Assembly: GCF_004349145.1 (NCBI RefSeq) | Contig: NZ_SMFO01000005.1 | Coordinates: 124,725 to 188,724 of the forward strand | Length of the DNA stretch: 64,000 nt | Source: Flavobacterium hiemivividum | Lineage (GTDB): Bacteria > Bacteroidota > Bacteroidia > Flavobacteriales > Flavobacteriaceae | Reading direction: 5' to 3' | Shown here: piece after piece, positions 15,728 through 24,007 of the stretch | How positions within the stretch are numbered: position 1 is the first letter of the stretch | How the letters are laid out: the number at the start of each line of letters is the position of its first letter | Notes under the pieces: model-generated | What the model was told of the DNA's origin: nothing | The model's input: only the letters and a program-made list of their open reading frames with translations | Database searches by the model: none | Program-made: the position numbers and the translations under genes

Positions 15728-17224
15728 GGTCGTAAAGCACCTGAGGAAGGGATACTGGTAGGTTATGGTGCTTTAATAGAAACTTTAGCTTTGGCTATGC
15801 CATTACCTAATCGTTTATCATTGATAAGTACTAAAAAACGTCAATATAAAACTGATCATTGGCAAGTGCTTACTTCGCGTCACGAACCAGAAGACACTCT
15901 TTACAAACAATTGGTATTTGCTTTAAAATACGAAGGAATAAATTTATTGTTTTTTAAGAAACTATTTGAACAACTATCAGAAGAAACAATAACTTCATTG
16001 GTCCAAATAGAACCGCAAGGACAATACAGCCGTAAAGTTTGGTTCTTATACGAATGGCTTATGGGGAAGTCACTTCCAATTCCAGATTTAAATAAAGGAA
16101 ATTTCGTTACCCTAATTGATGAAGATATACAATTTGCTTTACCTATAAGTACAAATTCCAGCCGACATCGTATAAAAAACAACTTGCCTGGCACTGTTAA
16201 TTTTTGTCCGCTAATATTTAAAACTCAAAAGTTGAATGATTACATAGCTGATGATCTTTCCAATAAGAAAAATAGTTATTTAAACGAAATTCGCAAAGAC
16301 GTACTACAACGAGCATCAGCATTTTTATTGCTAAAAGATTCCAAAGCATCTTTTACCATAGAAGGAGAAACTCCCACTAATCATAGAGCAATTAGGTGGG
16401 GAAAAGCCATAGGTCAAGCAGGTTCAAAACCATTAGAAAAAGAAGAACTATTGCGATTACAACAAATAGTGATAGAAAATAGTCGTTTCCTAAAAATGGG
16501 TTATAGGGACGAAGGGGGCTTTGTGGGGGAACATGACCGAGTTAGTGGAGAACCAATGCCAGAACATATTTCAGCAAAATGGCAAGATATTGAGAAATTG
16601 ATGGACGGATTAATTGCAACTTATAAAAACATTGAAGAAACTGGCTTTAATGCTGTTTTGGCAGCTGCAAAAATAGCTTTTGGATTTGTTTTTATTCATC
16701 CTTTTGTAGATGGCAACGGAAGAATACACCGATATATAATACATCATATTTTAACCAAAATGCAATTTGCACAACAAGGAATAATCTTCCCGGTGTCTGC
16801 TTCTATTTTAAATCATATTGACGATTATAAAATAGTATTAGAATCTTATTCACATCCATTATTGGACTTTATAGAATGGAAAACTACAGAATCTAACAAT
16901 GTAGCCGTATTGAACGAGACAATTGATTATTACCGCTATTTTGACGCAACTAAACAAGCAGAATTCTTATTTGATTGTGTTGATGATACTATAGTAAATG
17001 TAATTCCCAATGAGGTAAACTATCTACAGAAATACGATGCTATGAAAAAATACCTGGATGATATCTTCCAGATGCCTGACAAAACAGTTGCATTACTTAT
17101 TCGGTTTCTAGAACAAAATAATGGGATACTCTCTAAAAGAGCTCTAGAAAAAGAGTTTAATGTCTTAAATGAAATTGAGATAAATGAAATTGAAGAAAAT
17201 TACATTTCAATTTTTGAAAACTAA
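15686..17224 (+). CDS. Fic domain protein (AMPylase-type), self-inhibited class II
   Basis: A 512-residue Fic protein taken from the ATG at 15686, because conserved sequence starts soon after it (SVFHGRKAPEEGILVGYGALIE); the open frame extends 45 codons upstream without conservation. An N-terminal domain of about 170 residues is followed by the inhibitory helix SFTIEGE (pattern S/T-x3-E-G, near residue 221) and the Fic motif HPFVDGNGRIHR (near 337-349), which keeps all catalytic residues. Fic enzymes usually transfer AMP from ATP to target proteins. The inhibitory helix lies in the same chain, so no separate antitoxin is required. The gene lies between two tRNA 3'-half copies and has no operon partner, which suggests horizontal arrival. 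Confidence 0.92.
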   Translation: MNTNRFSLKISVFHGRKAPEEGILVGYGALIETLALAMPLPNRLSLISTKKRQYKTDHWQVLTSRHEPEDTLYKQLVFALKYEGINLLFFKKLFEQLSEETITSLVQIEPQGQYSRKVWFLYEWLMGKSLPIPDLNKGNFVTLIDEDIQFALPISTNSSRHRIKNNLPGTVNFCPLIFKTQKLNDYIADDLSNKKNSYLNEIRKDVLQRASAFLLLKDSKASFTIEGETPTNHRAIRWGKAIGQAGSKPLEKEELLRLQQIVIENSRFLKMGYRDEGGFVGEHDRVSGEPMPEHISAKWQDIEKLMDGLIATYKNIEETGFNAVLAAAKIAFGFVFIHPFVDGNGRIHRYIIHHILTKMQFAQQGIIFPVSASILNHIDDYKIVLESYSHPLLDFIEWKTTESNNVAVLNETIDYYRYFDATKQAEFLFDCVDDTIVNVIPNEVNYLQKYDAMKKYLDDIFQMPDKTVALLIRFLEQNNGILSKRALEKEFNVLNEIEINEIEENYISIFEN

Positions 17225-17407
17225 CTTTGTTTACTACACTAAATAAAACGAGCTTTAACTATCGTAATAATGTTAATATATCCACAAAAAAATGAGTGAG
17301 GAAAAAGAGTGAGGAATAGTCAAAAAAAACAAATCTCGAAGCATTCAAGATTCGATAAAGTTCTATATGATGGCAAAGTTAGGGTGAATATAAAATAAAC
17401 AGCAATT
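17225..17407. other. Intergenic remainder of the Fic patch
   Basis: No gene is visible. The stretch holds a tandem GAGTGAGGAAAAA / GAGTGAGGAATAG pair near 17292-17317 and the IS-end-like GATGGCAAAGTTAG at 17369-17382. It may be residue of a deleted integrated element. Confidence 0.4.
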
Positions 17408-17453
17408 TTCATAACCCTGAGGTCACGGGTTCAACTCCCGTCTTCGCTACACA
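17408..17453 (+). repeat. Degenerate 3' half of a CAU-anticodon tRNA (copy 2, att-like)
   Basis: Sequence from the anticodon loop TTCATAA through variable loop AGGTC, T arm ACGGG-TTCAACT-CCCGT and acceptor strand CTTCGCTA. All T-arm pairs are intact. The 5' half is missing: the bases before the loop do not pair with the CCCTG stem strand. Immediately downstream is a perfect 9-base hairpin (17462-17484) that may be the old tRNA terminator. It is the better preserved of the two copies. Confidence 0.75.
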
Positions 17454-17461
17454 AACAAACC

Positions 17462-17484
17462 CATAAACACCAACTGTTTATGGA
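17462..17484 (+). terminator. Hairpin following the tRNA 3' half, possible relic terminator
   Basis: CCATAAACA pairs perfectly with TGTTTATGG around a 5-base loop. No T run follows, so it is probably a decayed terminator carried along with the tRNA end. Confidence 0.4.
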
Positions 17485-17614
17485 ACAGTAAAATCATTTC
17501 AACTAAATGAAGAGACGAAGGCACTTGTGCAAGTACAACTAAGTGGTTAAACATTTCTCACCAAAAACTAAACTTTGACCGAACTTTTGAGTATACATAT
17601 AAATATTAAATTAT

Positions 17615-17794
17615 ATGGAAAGCAATAAAAAATTTATAGGTAGCAGAGAGGCAATGGAAATCCTCAGCATAAAGTCATTGACAACACTGGGGTCATTTAT
17701 TACTAATGGTATAATCAAAGCTTATACACCCTTCAATAGCAGCAGACGACGATTCAAAGTATCCGAACCCGAGAAAGTTCTTAATTCTAAATGA
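17615..17794 (+). CDS. Excisionase-like helix-turn-helix peptide
   Basis: A 59-residue open frame starting with ATG. The sequence FIGSREAMEILSIKSLTTLGSFITNGIIKAY followed by RRRFKVSEPEKVLN has the layout of the HTH_17/MerR-like excisionase fold: first helix, recognition helix, a beta wing with a basic turn, then a final short helix. It lies 160 bases after tRNA copy 2, where recombination directionality factors of integrated elements are often found, yet no integrase is present. It is probably a leftover of a mobile element; whether it is expressed is unknown. Confidence 0.6.
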   Translation: MESNKKFIGSREAMEILSIKSLTTLGSFITNGIIKAYTPFNSSRRRFKVSEPEKVLNSK

Positions 17795-17808
17795 TGTCAA
17801 CCTTGACA
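17795..17808. promoter_or_regulatory. Palindrome TGTCAA-CC-TTGACA after the HTH gene
   Basis: Perfect 6-base arms with a 2-base spacer begin at the first base after the stop of the HTH peptide. It is a candidate operator for that peptide or for the ABC-F promoter region that follows. Confidence 0.35.
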
Positions 17809-17814
17809 ATAATA

Positions 17815-17841
17815 AACTACCTTTGCACGGTAGTTTTTTTT
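17815..17841 (+). terminator. Terminator after the HTH peptide, overlapping a -7-like box
   Basis: AACTACC pairs with GGTAGTT around TTTGCAC and is followed by eight T residues, a good intrinsic terminator. The same bases hold TACCTTTG (17818-17825), a match to TAnnTTTG about 100 bases before the ABC-F start, so the site may have either function. Confidence 0.6.
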
Positions 17842-17924
17842 GGGGTACTCAAATAATTAAAGACCAAATTAGAGACTAAGCATTAAAAAAAATAAAAAAC
17901 TCAGCAAATACAACCCTTTTACGC

Positions 17925-19787
17925 ATGAATTACCTTTCTGTTGAAAATATCTCGAAATCTTTTGGTGAGAGAACGCTTTTTGAAAATATCTCTTTTGGGA
18001 TTAATAAAGACCAAAAAATTGCATTTATAGCCAAAAACGGCTCTGGAAAAACCACCATAATGAGTATCATTAATGGCTTGGAAGAATCTGATTCGGGACA
18101 AGTAGTTTTGAGAAAAGGAATCAAAATGGCTTTCTTATCTCAAAATAATAATCTACAAGACGAACTCACCATTGAAGAAAGCATTTTCGCCTCAGACAAT
18201 GAGATTTTGAAAGTAATTGAAGCCTACGAAAAAGCATTGGAGAATCCAGAAGATGAAGAGGTTTATCAAAAAGCTTTTGACGGAATGGACCGACACAATG
18301 CTTGGGATTTTGAGACGCAATACAAGCAAATTTTATTCAAACTGAAGTTGGAAGATTTCAAACTGAAAGTAAAAAATCTTTCGGGTGGACAGAAAAAACG
18401 TTTGTCTCTAGCTATAATTTTGATCAACCGTCCTGACTTATTGATCTTAGATGAACCTACGAATCACTTGGATTTAGAGATGATCGAATGGTTAGAAAGC
18501 TATTTTGCAAAAGAAAACATTACCTTGTTCATGGTAACTCACGACCGTTTCTTCTTAGAGCGCGTTTGCAATGAAATCATCGAATTAGACAACGGTAAAT
18601 TATATTCCTACAAAGGAAACTACTCTTATTATTTAGAGAAAAAAGAAGAACGCATTGCTTCTGAAAACGCCAGTGTTGACAAAGCACAAAATCTATTCGT
18701 AAAAGAATTAGAATGGATGCGACGTCAGCCTAAAGCAAGAACGACTAAATCGAAATCGCGTCAGGATGATTTTTACGACATTAAGGAGAAAGCCCAAAGT
18801 CGTCGTAAAGAAAACAAGGTGGAACTAGAGATCAATATGGAACGTATGGGAAGCAAGATTATCGAGCTTCACAAAATCTCTAAGAAATTTAAGGACCATG
18901 TAATCATGGATAATTTCAGTTTTGACTTTCAACCAGGAGAACGCATTGGAATCATTGGAAAAAACGGAACAGGAAAATCAACATTTTTGAACTTATTGAC
19001 CGGAAGTTTACCGCTTGATTCTGGAAAAGTGGTGATTGGTGAGACTATAAAATTAGGATATTATACTCAAAGTGGAATCAACCCAAAACCAGGACAACGT
19101 GTAATTGATGTCATTAAGGAATACGGAGAATTTATTCCGTTGATGAAAGGGAAATTGATTTCGGCTTCACAATTATTGGAGCGTTTTCTTTTTGATGCTA
19201 AAAAACAATACGATTTTGTAGATCGCTTGAGTGGTGGAGAACTAAAACGTTTGTACTTATGTACCGTTTTGATTCAAAATCCGAACTTCTTAATTCTGGA
19301 TGAGCCAACAAACGATTTAGATATCGTGACCTTGAACGTTTTAGAAAGCTTCCTTTTGGATTATCCAGGATGTCTATTGGTAGTTTCTCACGACCGTTAT
19401 TTCATGGATAAAATTGTGGACCACTTATTTATCTTTAGAGGACAAGGAGTTGTTGAAAATTTCCCTGGAAACTATTCTGATTTTAGAGCGTATGAAGATA
19501 GTGCTGATGTTGCTCAAAAAGAGGAAAACAAAGCGGAGAAGAAAGACTGGAAGCAAAATAACCCAACAGGAAATTTAACTTTCAACGAGCAAAAAGAATT
19601 CCAAAAAACAGAGAGAGAAATCAAGGATTTGGAAGAACAAAAAGCTAAGATTGAACTATTATTCTCAGAAGGAAAGGTAGCAGATGCAGATATCGAGAGA
19701 AAAGGCAAAGAATTACAGAATCTCATCAATAAAATGGAAGCTAAAGAGGAAAGATGGTTTGAACTGAGCGCAAAAATGGAAGGATAA
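17925..19787 (+). CDS. ABC-F family ATPase (Uup/EttA-like)
   Basis: A 620-residue protein with two fused ABC ATPase domains and no membrane segments, as in translation-associated ABC-F factors. Domain 1 has GSGKTT Walker A near residue 43, LSGGQKKRLSLA and LLILDEPTNHLDLE; domain 2 has GKNGTGKST near 348, LSGGELKRLYL and LILDEPTNDLD. The linker (about 245-310) is highly charged, as in the P-site tRNA-interaction motif. A C-terminal coiled coil (NEQKEFQKTEREIKDLEEQKAKI...) makes it resemble Uup. It probably acts on ribosomes; the family also includes antibiotic-resistance members, but nothing here points to that. Confidence 0.93.
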   Translation: MNYLSVENISKSFGERTLFENISFGINKDQKIAFIAKNGSGKTTIMSIINGLEESDSGQVVLRKGIKMAFLSQNNNLQDELTIEESIFASDNEILKVIEAYEKALENPEDEEVYQKAFDGMDRHNAWDFETQYKQILFKLKLEDFKLKVKNLSGGQKKRLSLAIILINRPDLLILDEPTNHLDLEMIEWLESYFAKENITLFMVTHDRFFLERVCNEIIELDNGKLYSYKGNYSYYLEKKEERIASENASVDKAQNLFVKELEWMRRQPKARTTKSKSRQDDFYDIKEKAQSRRKENKVELEINMERMGSKIIELHKISKKFKDHVIMDNFSFDFQPGERIGIIGKNGTGKSTFLNLLTGSLPLDSGKVVIGETIKLGYYTQSGINPKPGQRVIDVIKEYGEFIPLMKGKLISASQLLERFLFDAKKQYDFVDRLSGGELKRLYLCTVLIQNPNFLILDEPTNDLDIVTLNVLESFLLDYPGCLLVVSHDRYFMDKIVDHLFIFRGQGVVENFPGNYSDFRAYEDSADVAQKEENKAEKKDWKQNNPTGNLTFNEQKEFQKTEREIKDLEEQKAKIELLFSEGKVADADIERKGKELQNLINKMEAKEERWFELSAKMEG

Positions 19788-19841
19788 ATCTCCCTAACCT
19801 CTGCCGTGGCGAGGATGTGAAAAGAGTTGTTTTATAAAATT

Positions 19842-19893
19842 AAAACCCCAATATTTTTAGCAGTAATGCTGGAATTGTTGGGGTTTTATTTTT
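19842..19893 (+). terminator. Terminator of the ABC-F gene
   Basis: AAAACCCCAA(TA) pairs with (TG)TTGGGGTTTT with an internal helix (TAGCAGTAATGCTGG) and is followed by ATTTTTT. Confidence 0.75.
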
Positions 19894-20016
19894 TATATTA
19901 GGTACAGTCACCTAGATATTTGTTCAACTTCTATCTAATTGCCCCAATTGGCAATTTAAAATACAAAGCTACACATACCAATTTAGCACTTTTAAAAAGA
20001 CCGAAACACTGTAAAT

Positions 20017-20559
20017 ATGACAACTTCCTTCCCCGCTATTAAAACAGAAAGACTTTTACTTCGACAGTTTGTTGAAAGTGACCTTGACAATGTATTCAAA
20101 GGACTTTCACATCCTGACATTATTAAATACTATGGCGTAAGTTTTAACACTCTGGAAGCGACTAAAGAGCAGATGACATTTTTTAAAAACCTTGAAAATG
20201 ATGGGACTGGAATTTGGTGGGCGATTGTTTCTCCAGATCAAAAAATATTTTATGGTGCGGGCGGGTTTTGCGACTTATCAACAGTACATAGAAAGGCTGA
20301 AATTGGATTCTGGTTGTTCCCTGAGTTTTGGGGAAAAGGAATTATGAAGGAAGCGATGCCCTTAATTTGTAATTATGGCTTTGAGAACCTCGGACTTCAT
20401 CGTATTGAGGGTTTTGTAGATCCTGAAAATGCAAATTGTAAAAAAGCAATGGCTAAACTTGACTTTCAACACGAGGGCACAATGAAAGAATGCGAAATCA
20501 AGAACGGCAAATTTATTAGTATTGAAATTTATGCTAAACTGAATGACAGGAGCTCATAA
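20017..20559 (+). CDS. GNAT family N-acetyltransferase, RimJ/RimL type
   Basis: A 180-residue acetyltransferase. It starts with the RimJ/RimL pattern KTERLLLRQFVESDLDNVF, has the acetyl-CoA-binding region EIGFWLFPEFWGKGIMKEAM and ends with the typical NLGLHRIEGFVDPENANCKKAMAKLDFQHEGTMK. It would transfer an acetyl group from acetyl-CoA to an N-terminal amine of a protein or to a small amine. Substrate unknown. Stands alone after a terminator. Confidence 0.9.
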   Translation: MTTSFPAIKTERLLLRQFVESDLDNVFKGLSHPDIIKYYGVSFNTLEATKEQMTFFKNLENDGTGIWWAIVSPDQKIFYGAGGFCDLSTVHRKAEIGFWLFPEFWGKGIMKEAMPLICNYGFENLGLHRIEGFVDPENANCKKAMAKLDFQHEGTMKECEIKNGKFISIEIYAKLNDRSS

Positions 20560-20723
20560 CAGTTTTTTTTTTTAAAAGCTGGAAATAAAAAGCTTCTAGC
20601 AGTAACGTAAATCTATTGACTGTAAACTTATTCTAGGACGAGACAAACTTATATATATTGCCATTTGTTATTTGGAAAATAGATAAAACAAAGTACATTG
20701 TAACCCAATTAAGCAATACGATT

Positions 20724-21110
20724 ATGGTACTACTTGCAAAATGGACAGTAATCCTCTTTGGTTTTTTTTTAATTAGCGCTGGCTTCCTTATGCTTTTCTA
20801 TCCCTCAAAGACAAGAACAATTATAGGCAAAGCAGGAAGTACAAATTTCATTAATTATGCCGAAATTACAATTCGGATGATCCCCGCTACGGCTTTGGTT
20901 TTGTACTCCCATCTTTCAAAATACCCGGAAGTATTCTTAGTATTAGGTTGGTTTATCATCGCTACCTCTTTTGTTCTTTACCTCATCCCACGAAAAGCAC
21001 ATCATGCCTACGCGGTGTATTGTGCCAAGCTACTAACGCCCACCCTGATTCGGCTGATTTCTCCCTTCTCAATATTTTTTGGTTCGTTTATTATTTTCTG
21101 TGTTCTATAG
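20724..21110 (+). CDS. Small integral membrane protein
   Basis: The likely start is the ATG at 20724 (MVLLAKWTVILFGF), giving 128 residues; an in-frame TTG at 20658 would only add a polar, non-conserved extension. Four hydrophobic segments are visible, about residues 8-27, 47-62, 69-86 and 108-127. No motif is recognised. Upstream is a short A/T-rich gap after the GNAT gene. Confidence 0.65.
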   Translation: MVLLAKWTVILFGFFLISAGFLMLFYPSKTRTIIGKAGSTNFINYAEITIRMIPATALVLYSHLSKYPEVFLVLGWFIIATSFVLYLIPRKAHHAYAVYCAKLLTPTLIRLISPFSIFFGSFIIFCVL

Positions 21111-21238
21111 ATCTTAGGCAAACAAAATTAGCACAAGGAGACGCACGACCGCCATTTTTTTAAGCACCGAAATTCTTCTATATTTACACCCTGATACTCA
21201 CTTAAGAACTCCATTTTAGACTTACAGCCAATAAAACC

Positions 21239-22030
21239 ATGCTATTCCAAATCAAATCTTACATAAAATTCCTGTGGCACTCTAAGAACGAGCATGCCGT
21301 ACACTCCCCTTTTGTATTCAATTTGATTACAAAATGTTTTTATGATAGCAAGCCAAAACCGGAATACCAGCTTTTAAAAGAATACCGAAAGGAGCTTTTA
21401 GAAAATAAAAACACAATTGAGGTTATAGATTTTGGAGCAGGATCCAAAGTCTTTAAATCCAATAGCAGAGAAATCTCCAAGATTGCGAGAACGGCTGGAA
21501 TATCTCAAAAAAGAGCGGAGTTATTGTTTCGAATTAGTAATTATTTTGAAACAGACACCATTTTAGAAATAGGGACTTCTTTGGGATTAGCAACAGCTGC
21601 AATTTCTTTGGGATACAAAAACGCACAAATTACAACACTTGAAGGGTGTCCAGAAACATCAAAAATTGCCCAAGAGCAATTAGAAAAATTTGGTTTAACC
21701 AATGTAGAATTTGTCGTGAGTGAATTCAGCAGTTATTTAGAAAAATTAAATTTATCATCGAAAATACAAACTAAAAACTTTTCCTTAATCTACTTCGACG
21801 GCAACCATCAAAAACAATCAACATTAGACTATTTTGATTTATTGCTACCCACAATAACTAATGATACCGTGTGGATTTTTGATGATATACACTGGTCTCC
21901 AGGAATGGATGAAGCTTGGGAAGCGATAAAAAAACATCCAAAAGTAACGGTTACCATTGACACATTTCAATGGGGATTTGTTTTCTTTAGATATGAGCAA
22001 CCAAAGGAACATTTTACCATTCGAGTTTAA
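21239..22030 (+). CDS. Class I SAM-dependent methyltransferase, O-methyltransferase-like
   Basis: A 263-residue protein. After an N-terminal helical region (IKFLWHSKNEHAVHSPFVF) the Rossmann methyltransferase core starts near residue 100 with ILEIGTSLGLATAAI (motif I), then TLEGCPETSKIA (acidic residue binding the ribose) and SLIYFDGNHQKQSTLDYF, typical of O-methyltransferase family 3 members. IFDDIHWSPGMDEAW further supports a metal- or substrate-binding loop. Substrate unknown. Confidence 0.87.
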   Translation: MLFQIKSYIKFLWHSKNEHAVHSPFVFNLITKCFYDSKPKPEYQLLKEYRKELLENKNTIEVIDFGAGSKVFKSNSREISKIARTAGISQKRAELLFRISNYFETDTILEIGTSLGLATAAISLGYKNAQITTLEGCPETSKIAQEQLEKFGLTNVEFVVSEFSSYLEKLNLSSKIQTKNFSLIYFDGNHQKQSTLDYFDLLLPTITNDTVWIFDDIHWSPGMDEAWEAIKKHPKVTVTIDTFQWGFVFFRYEQPKEHFTIRV

Positions 22031-22037
22031 TAAATAC

Positions 22038-22067
22038 AAAAAAAGACAGCCATCCCTGACTGCCTTC
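22038..22067 (-). terminator. Terminator of the lipoprotein gene
   Basis: On the minus strand AGGCAGTC pairs (two G-U pairs) with GGCTGTCT around AGGGAT, followed by seven T residues. Confidence 0.65.
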
Positions 22068-22089
22068 TCTTATATCAATTAGTAAACCC

Positions 22090-22749
22090 TTATTGTTTAG
22101 CCTCTTGCATTTCTTCAGATTTAGCACCCATTCTGTTAACTTTTAACAATGGCGCAAATTTGAATTTTAAACCCGCAATATCTTTATTATCTGATGAAGA
22201 AAGACCTTCTTTTTCTACAGTATTTTTTCTGCTATCTAATGCTTCATACATTAATTTAATTTCATCCCAGTCTTCACGAGAGTAATTGTCTTTATTATCT
22301 TCGGCAGTGTGAATAAATTGTCTGTATACACTAAGGATATTGTCTTTATTTACCCAATCAAAATTCATATCATCCCCGATTTTTCCTTCACCGAACAATG
22401 AATTTCTCATTTGTTGTTTTGAATTTGGAGCCGAAGCTTCCATATCCGCTTTCATTCTAGCTTGTAATGCAGCATATTTAGCTTTACTAGCTTCGATTTT
22501 CACTTTAGCCTCTTCACTTTCTTTTAAATCTACAAGTGCCGTTTCAGCTTGACTGCTTCTTACTTCATACGTAGCTTCAATTGCAGACCAGTTCGCTTTA
22601 GCATCTTCTACAGCTACATTTTCTAATGAGTCAACATAAACAACATAAGACTCTACTGTTTTATTTGCTGCTTCTGTTTTTTCGTCTTTACAAGATGTAA
22701 ATCCTAAGGCGATAACCGCCATTCCCAATACTAAATTTGTACTTTTCAT
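22090..22749 (-). CDS. Hypothetical lipoprotein
   Basis: A 219-residue protein with a lipoprotein signal: KSTNLVLGMAVIALGFTSC, the Cys being the lipidation site, followed by the acidic DEKTEAAN stretch that often marks export to the outer surface in Bacteroidota. The rest is polar and mostly helical, with long charged segments, and shows no recognisable motif. Likely an outer-membrane-anchored periplasmic or surface protein of unknown role. It has a good promoter 36-65 bases upstream. Confidence 0.78.
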   Translation of the reverse strand: MKSTNLVLGMAVIALGFTSCKDEKTEAANKTVESYVVYVDSLENVAVEDAKANWSAIEATYEVRSSQAETALVDLKESEEAKVKIEASKAKYAALQARMKADMEASAPNSKQQMRNSLFGEGKIGDDMNFDWVNKDNILSVYRQFIHTAEDNKDNYSREDWDEIKLMYEALDSRKNTVEKEGLSSSDNKDIAGLKFKFAPLLKVNRMGAKSEEMQEAKQ

Positions 22750-22784
22750 AATGTTTGATTTTATATTAGTTAAATATTATAATT

Positions 22785-22814
22785 CAAATGTACATAGCAT
22801 TGTATTGCATTCAA
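22785..22814 (-). promoter_or_regulatory. Bacteroidota-type promoter of the lipoprotein gene
   Basis: On the minus strand TTG (22814-22812) and TACATTTG (22792-22785) are 19 bases apart, a full match to TTG-N17-23-TAnnTTTG. Confidence 0.55.
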
Positions 22815-22962
22815 TATAAACATGTTAATTATATAAACAATTCCCGAAATTGTGAAATAAATTGGAATCAACATCAAATATAAAGCAATTGAGAAGGCTT
22901 ATATTAAACTATTCATTTATAAAAACAGTACTATTATAATGCACTGTAACAGATTATTTCAT

Positions 22963-23031
22963 CCACTTTATATATTATAACTATCAAATAGTGGAGGTCA
23001 ATTTAAAATTTACACCTTATATATAAAGTGG
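22963..23031. repeat. Long inverted repeat in the divergent intergenic region
   Basis: CCACTTTATATAT (22963-22975) and its inverse ATATATAAAGTGG (23019-23031) form a 13-base perfect stem around a 43-base loop. It lies in the 410-base gene-free gap between the lipoprotein gene and the LolD-like gene. The rest of the gap is A/T-rich and holds only the lipoprotein promoter. Confidence 0.5.
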
Positions 23032-23160
23032 CTGCCAAAAGATTAAAAGTACTATCCTTTAAATTTTTGTAACAAAAATCTATTTTAAGCAACTTACCTT
23101 TAATTAAAAAGTGTTTTGTACTTTTAAAATTCAGAAACCATAAATTAATTGCAAATAAAC

Positions 23161-23847
23161 ATGTCAAATCCATTAATAAAAATAACCGATATCAAAAGAG
23201 ATTTTGTCCTTGGTAACGAGATTATTTATGTCTTAAAAGGTATTGATTTAGAAATTAATAAAGGAGAATACGTAGCACTTATGGGACCATCAGGTTCTGG
23301 AAAATCTACCTTAATGAATCTTTTAGGTTGCTTAGACACACCCACATCCGGAACCTATATTCTTAATGGACAAGATGTAAGCAAACAAAAAGATGATGAA
23401 TTAGCCGAAATCAGAAACAAAGAGATTGGTTTTGTTTTTCAAACTTTTAACCTCTTGCCGCGTACTACAGCACTTGCTAACGTGGCTTTGCCAATGATTT
23501 ATGCAGGATATTCAAAATCCGAAAGAACGGCTCGCGCTACCGAAGTTTTAGAGCAAGTCAACCTTGGTGATCGAATGGACCATCAGCCCAATCAATTATC
23601 AGGTGGACAGCGCCAGCGAGTGGCCATTGCCAGAGCCTTAGTCAATAAACCGTCTATCATTCTTGCTGATGAGCCCACAGGAAACTTAGACAGTAAAACT
23701 TCCGAAGAAATCATGAAACTCTTTAACGATATTCATCAGCAGGGTAATACCGTTATTTTAGTGACTCACGAGGAGGAAGTGGCCGCTTACGCAAACAGAA
23801 TTATCCGTTTGCGCGATGGTATGATTGAAAGTGATACGACAAAATAG
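23161..23847 (+). CDS. ABC transporter ATP-binding protein, LolD/MacB type
   Basis: A 228-residue ATPase counted from the ATG at 23161; an in-frame TTG 12 bases earlier is less likely. Motifs are complete: Walker [10 protein letters not shown] near residue 43, Q loop VFQTFNL, signature [15 protein letters not shown], Walker [13 protein letters not shown] and the switch His in VTHEEE. This is the LolD/MacB/FtsE branch, which drives lipoprotein release or drug/peptide efflux with a separate permease. No permease gene is adjacent, so it is an orphan here. Confidence 0.92.
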   Translation: MSNPLIKITDIKRDFVLGNEIIYVLKGIDLEINKGEYVALMGPSGSGKSTLMNLLGCLDTPTSGTYILNGQDVSKQKDDELAEIRNKEIGFVFQTFNLLPRTTALANVALPMIYAGYSKSERTARATEVLEQVNLGDRMDHQPNQLSGGQRQRVAIARALVNKPSIILADEPTGNLDSKTSEEIMKLFNDIHQQGNTVILVTHEEEVAAYANRIIRLRDGMIESDTTK

Positions 23848-24007
23848 TTTTTTTTTATAGGAGTTTTCTAGTCTATTCGATCCATAATTCAGGATGAAAA
23901 AGGATTTTCTCTCGAAGTTTCGGAACTATCTGGCTGTGGGCTGACAGGTCTGGGCTATGGAAATCATTTCCAAAATAGAATCTAATAACCCATTAAACTA
24001 TTCGAAA

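Noticed and set aside
17400..17460. Intact tRNA gene
   Set aside because: Only the 3' half from the anticodon loop is present; the upstream bases cannot form the acceptor, D or anticodon 5' strands.
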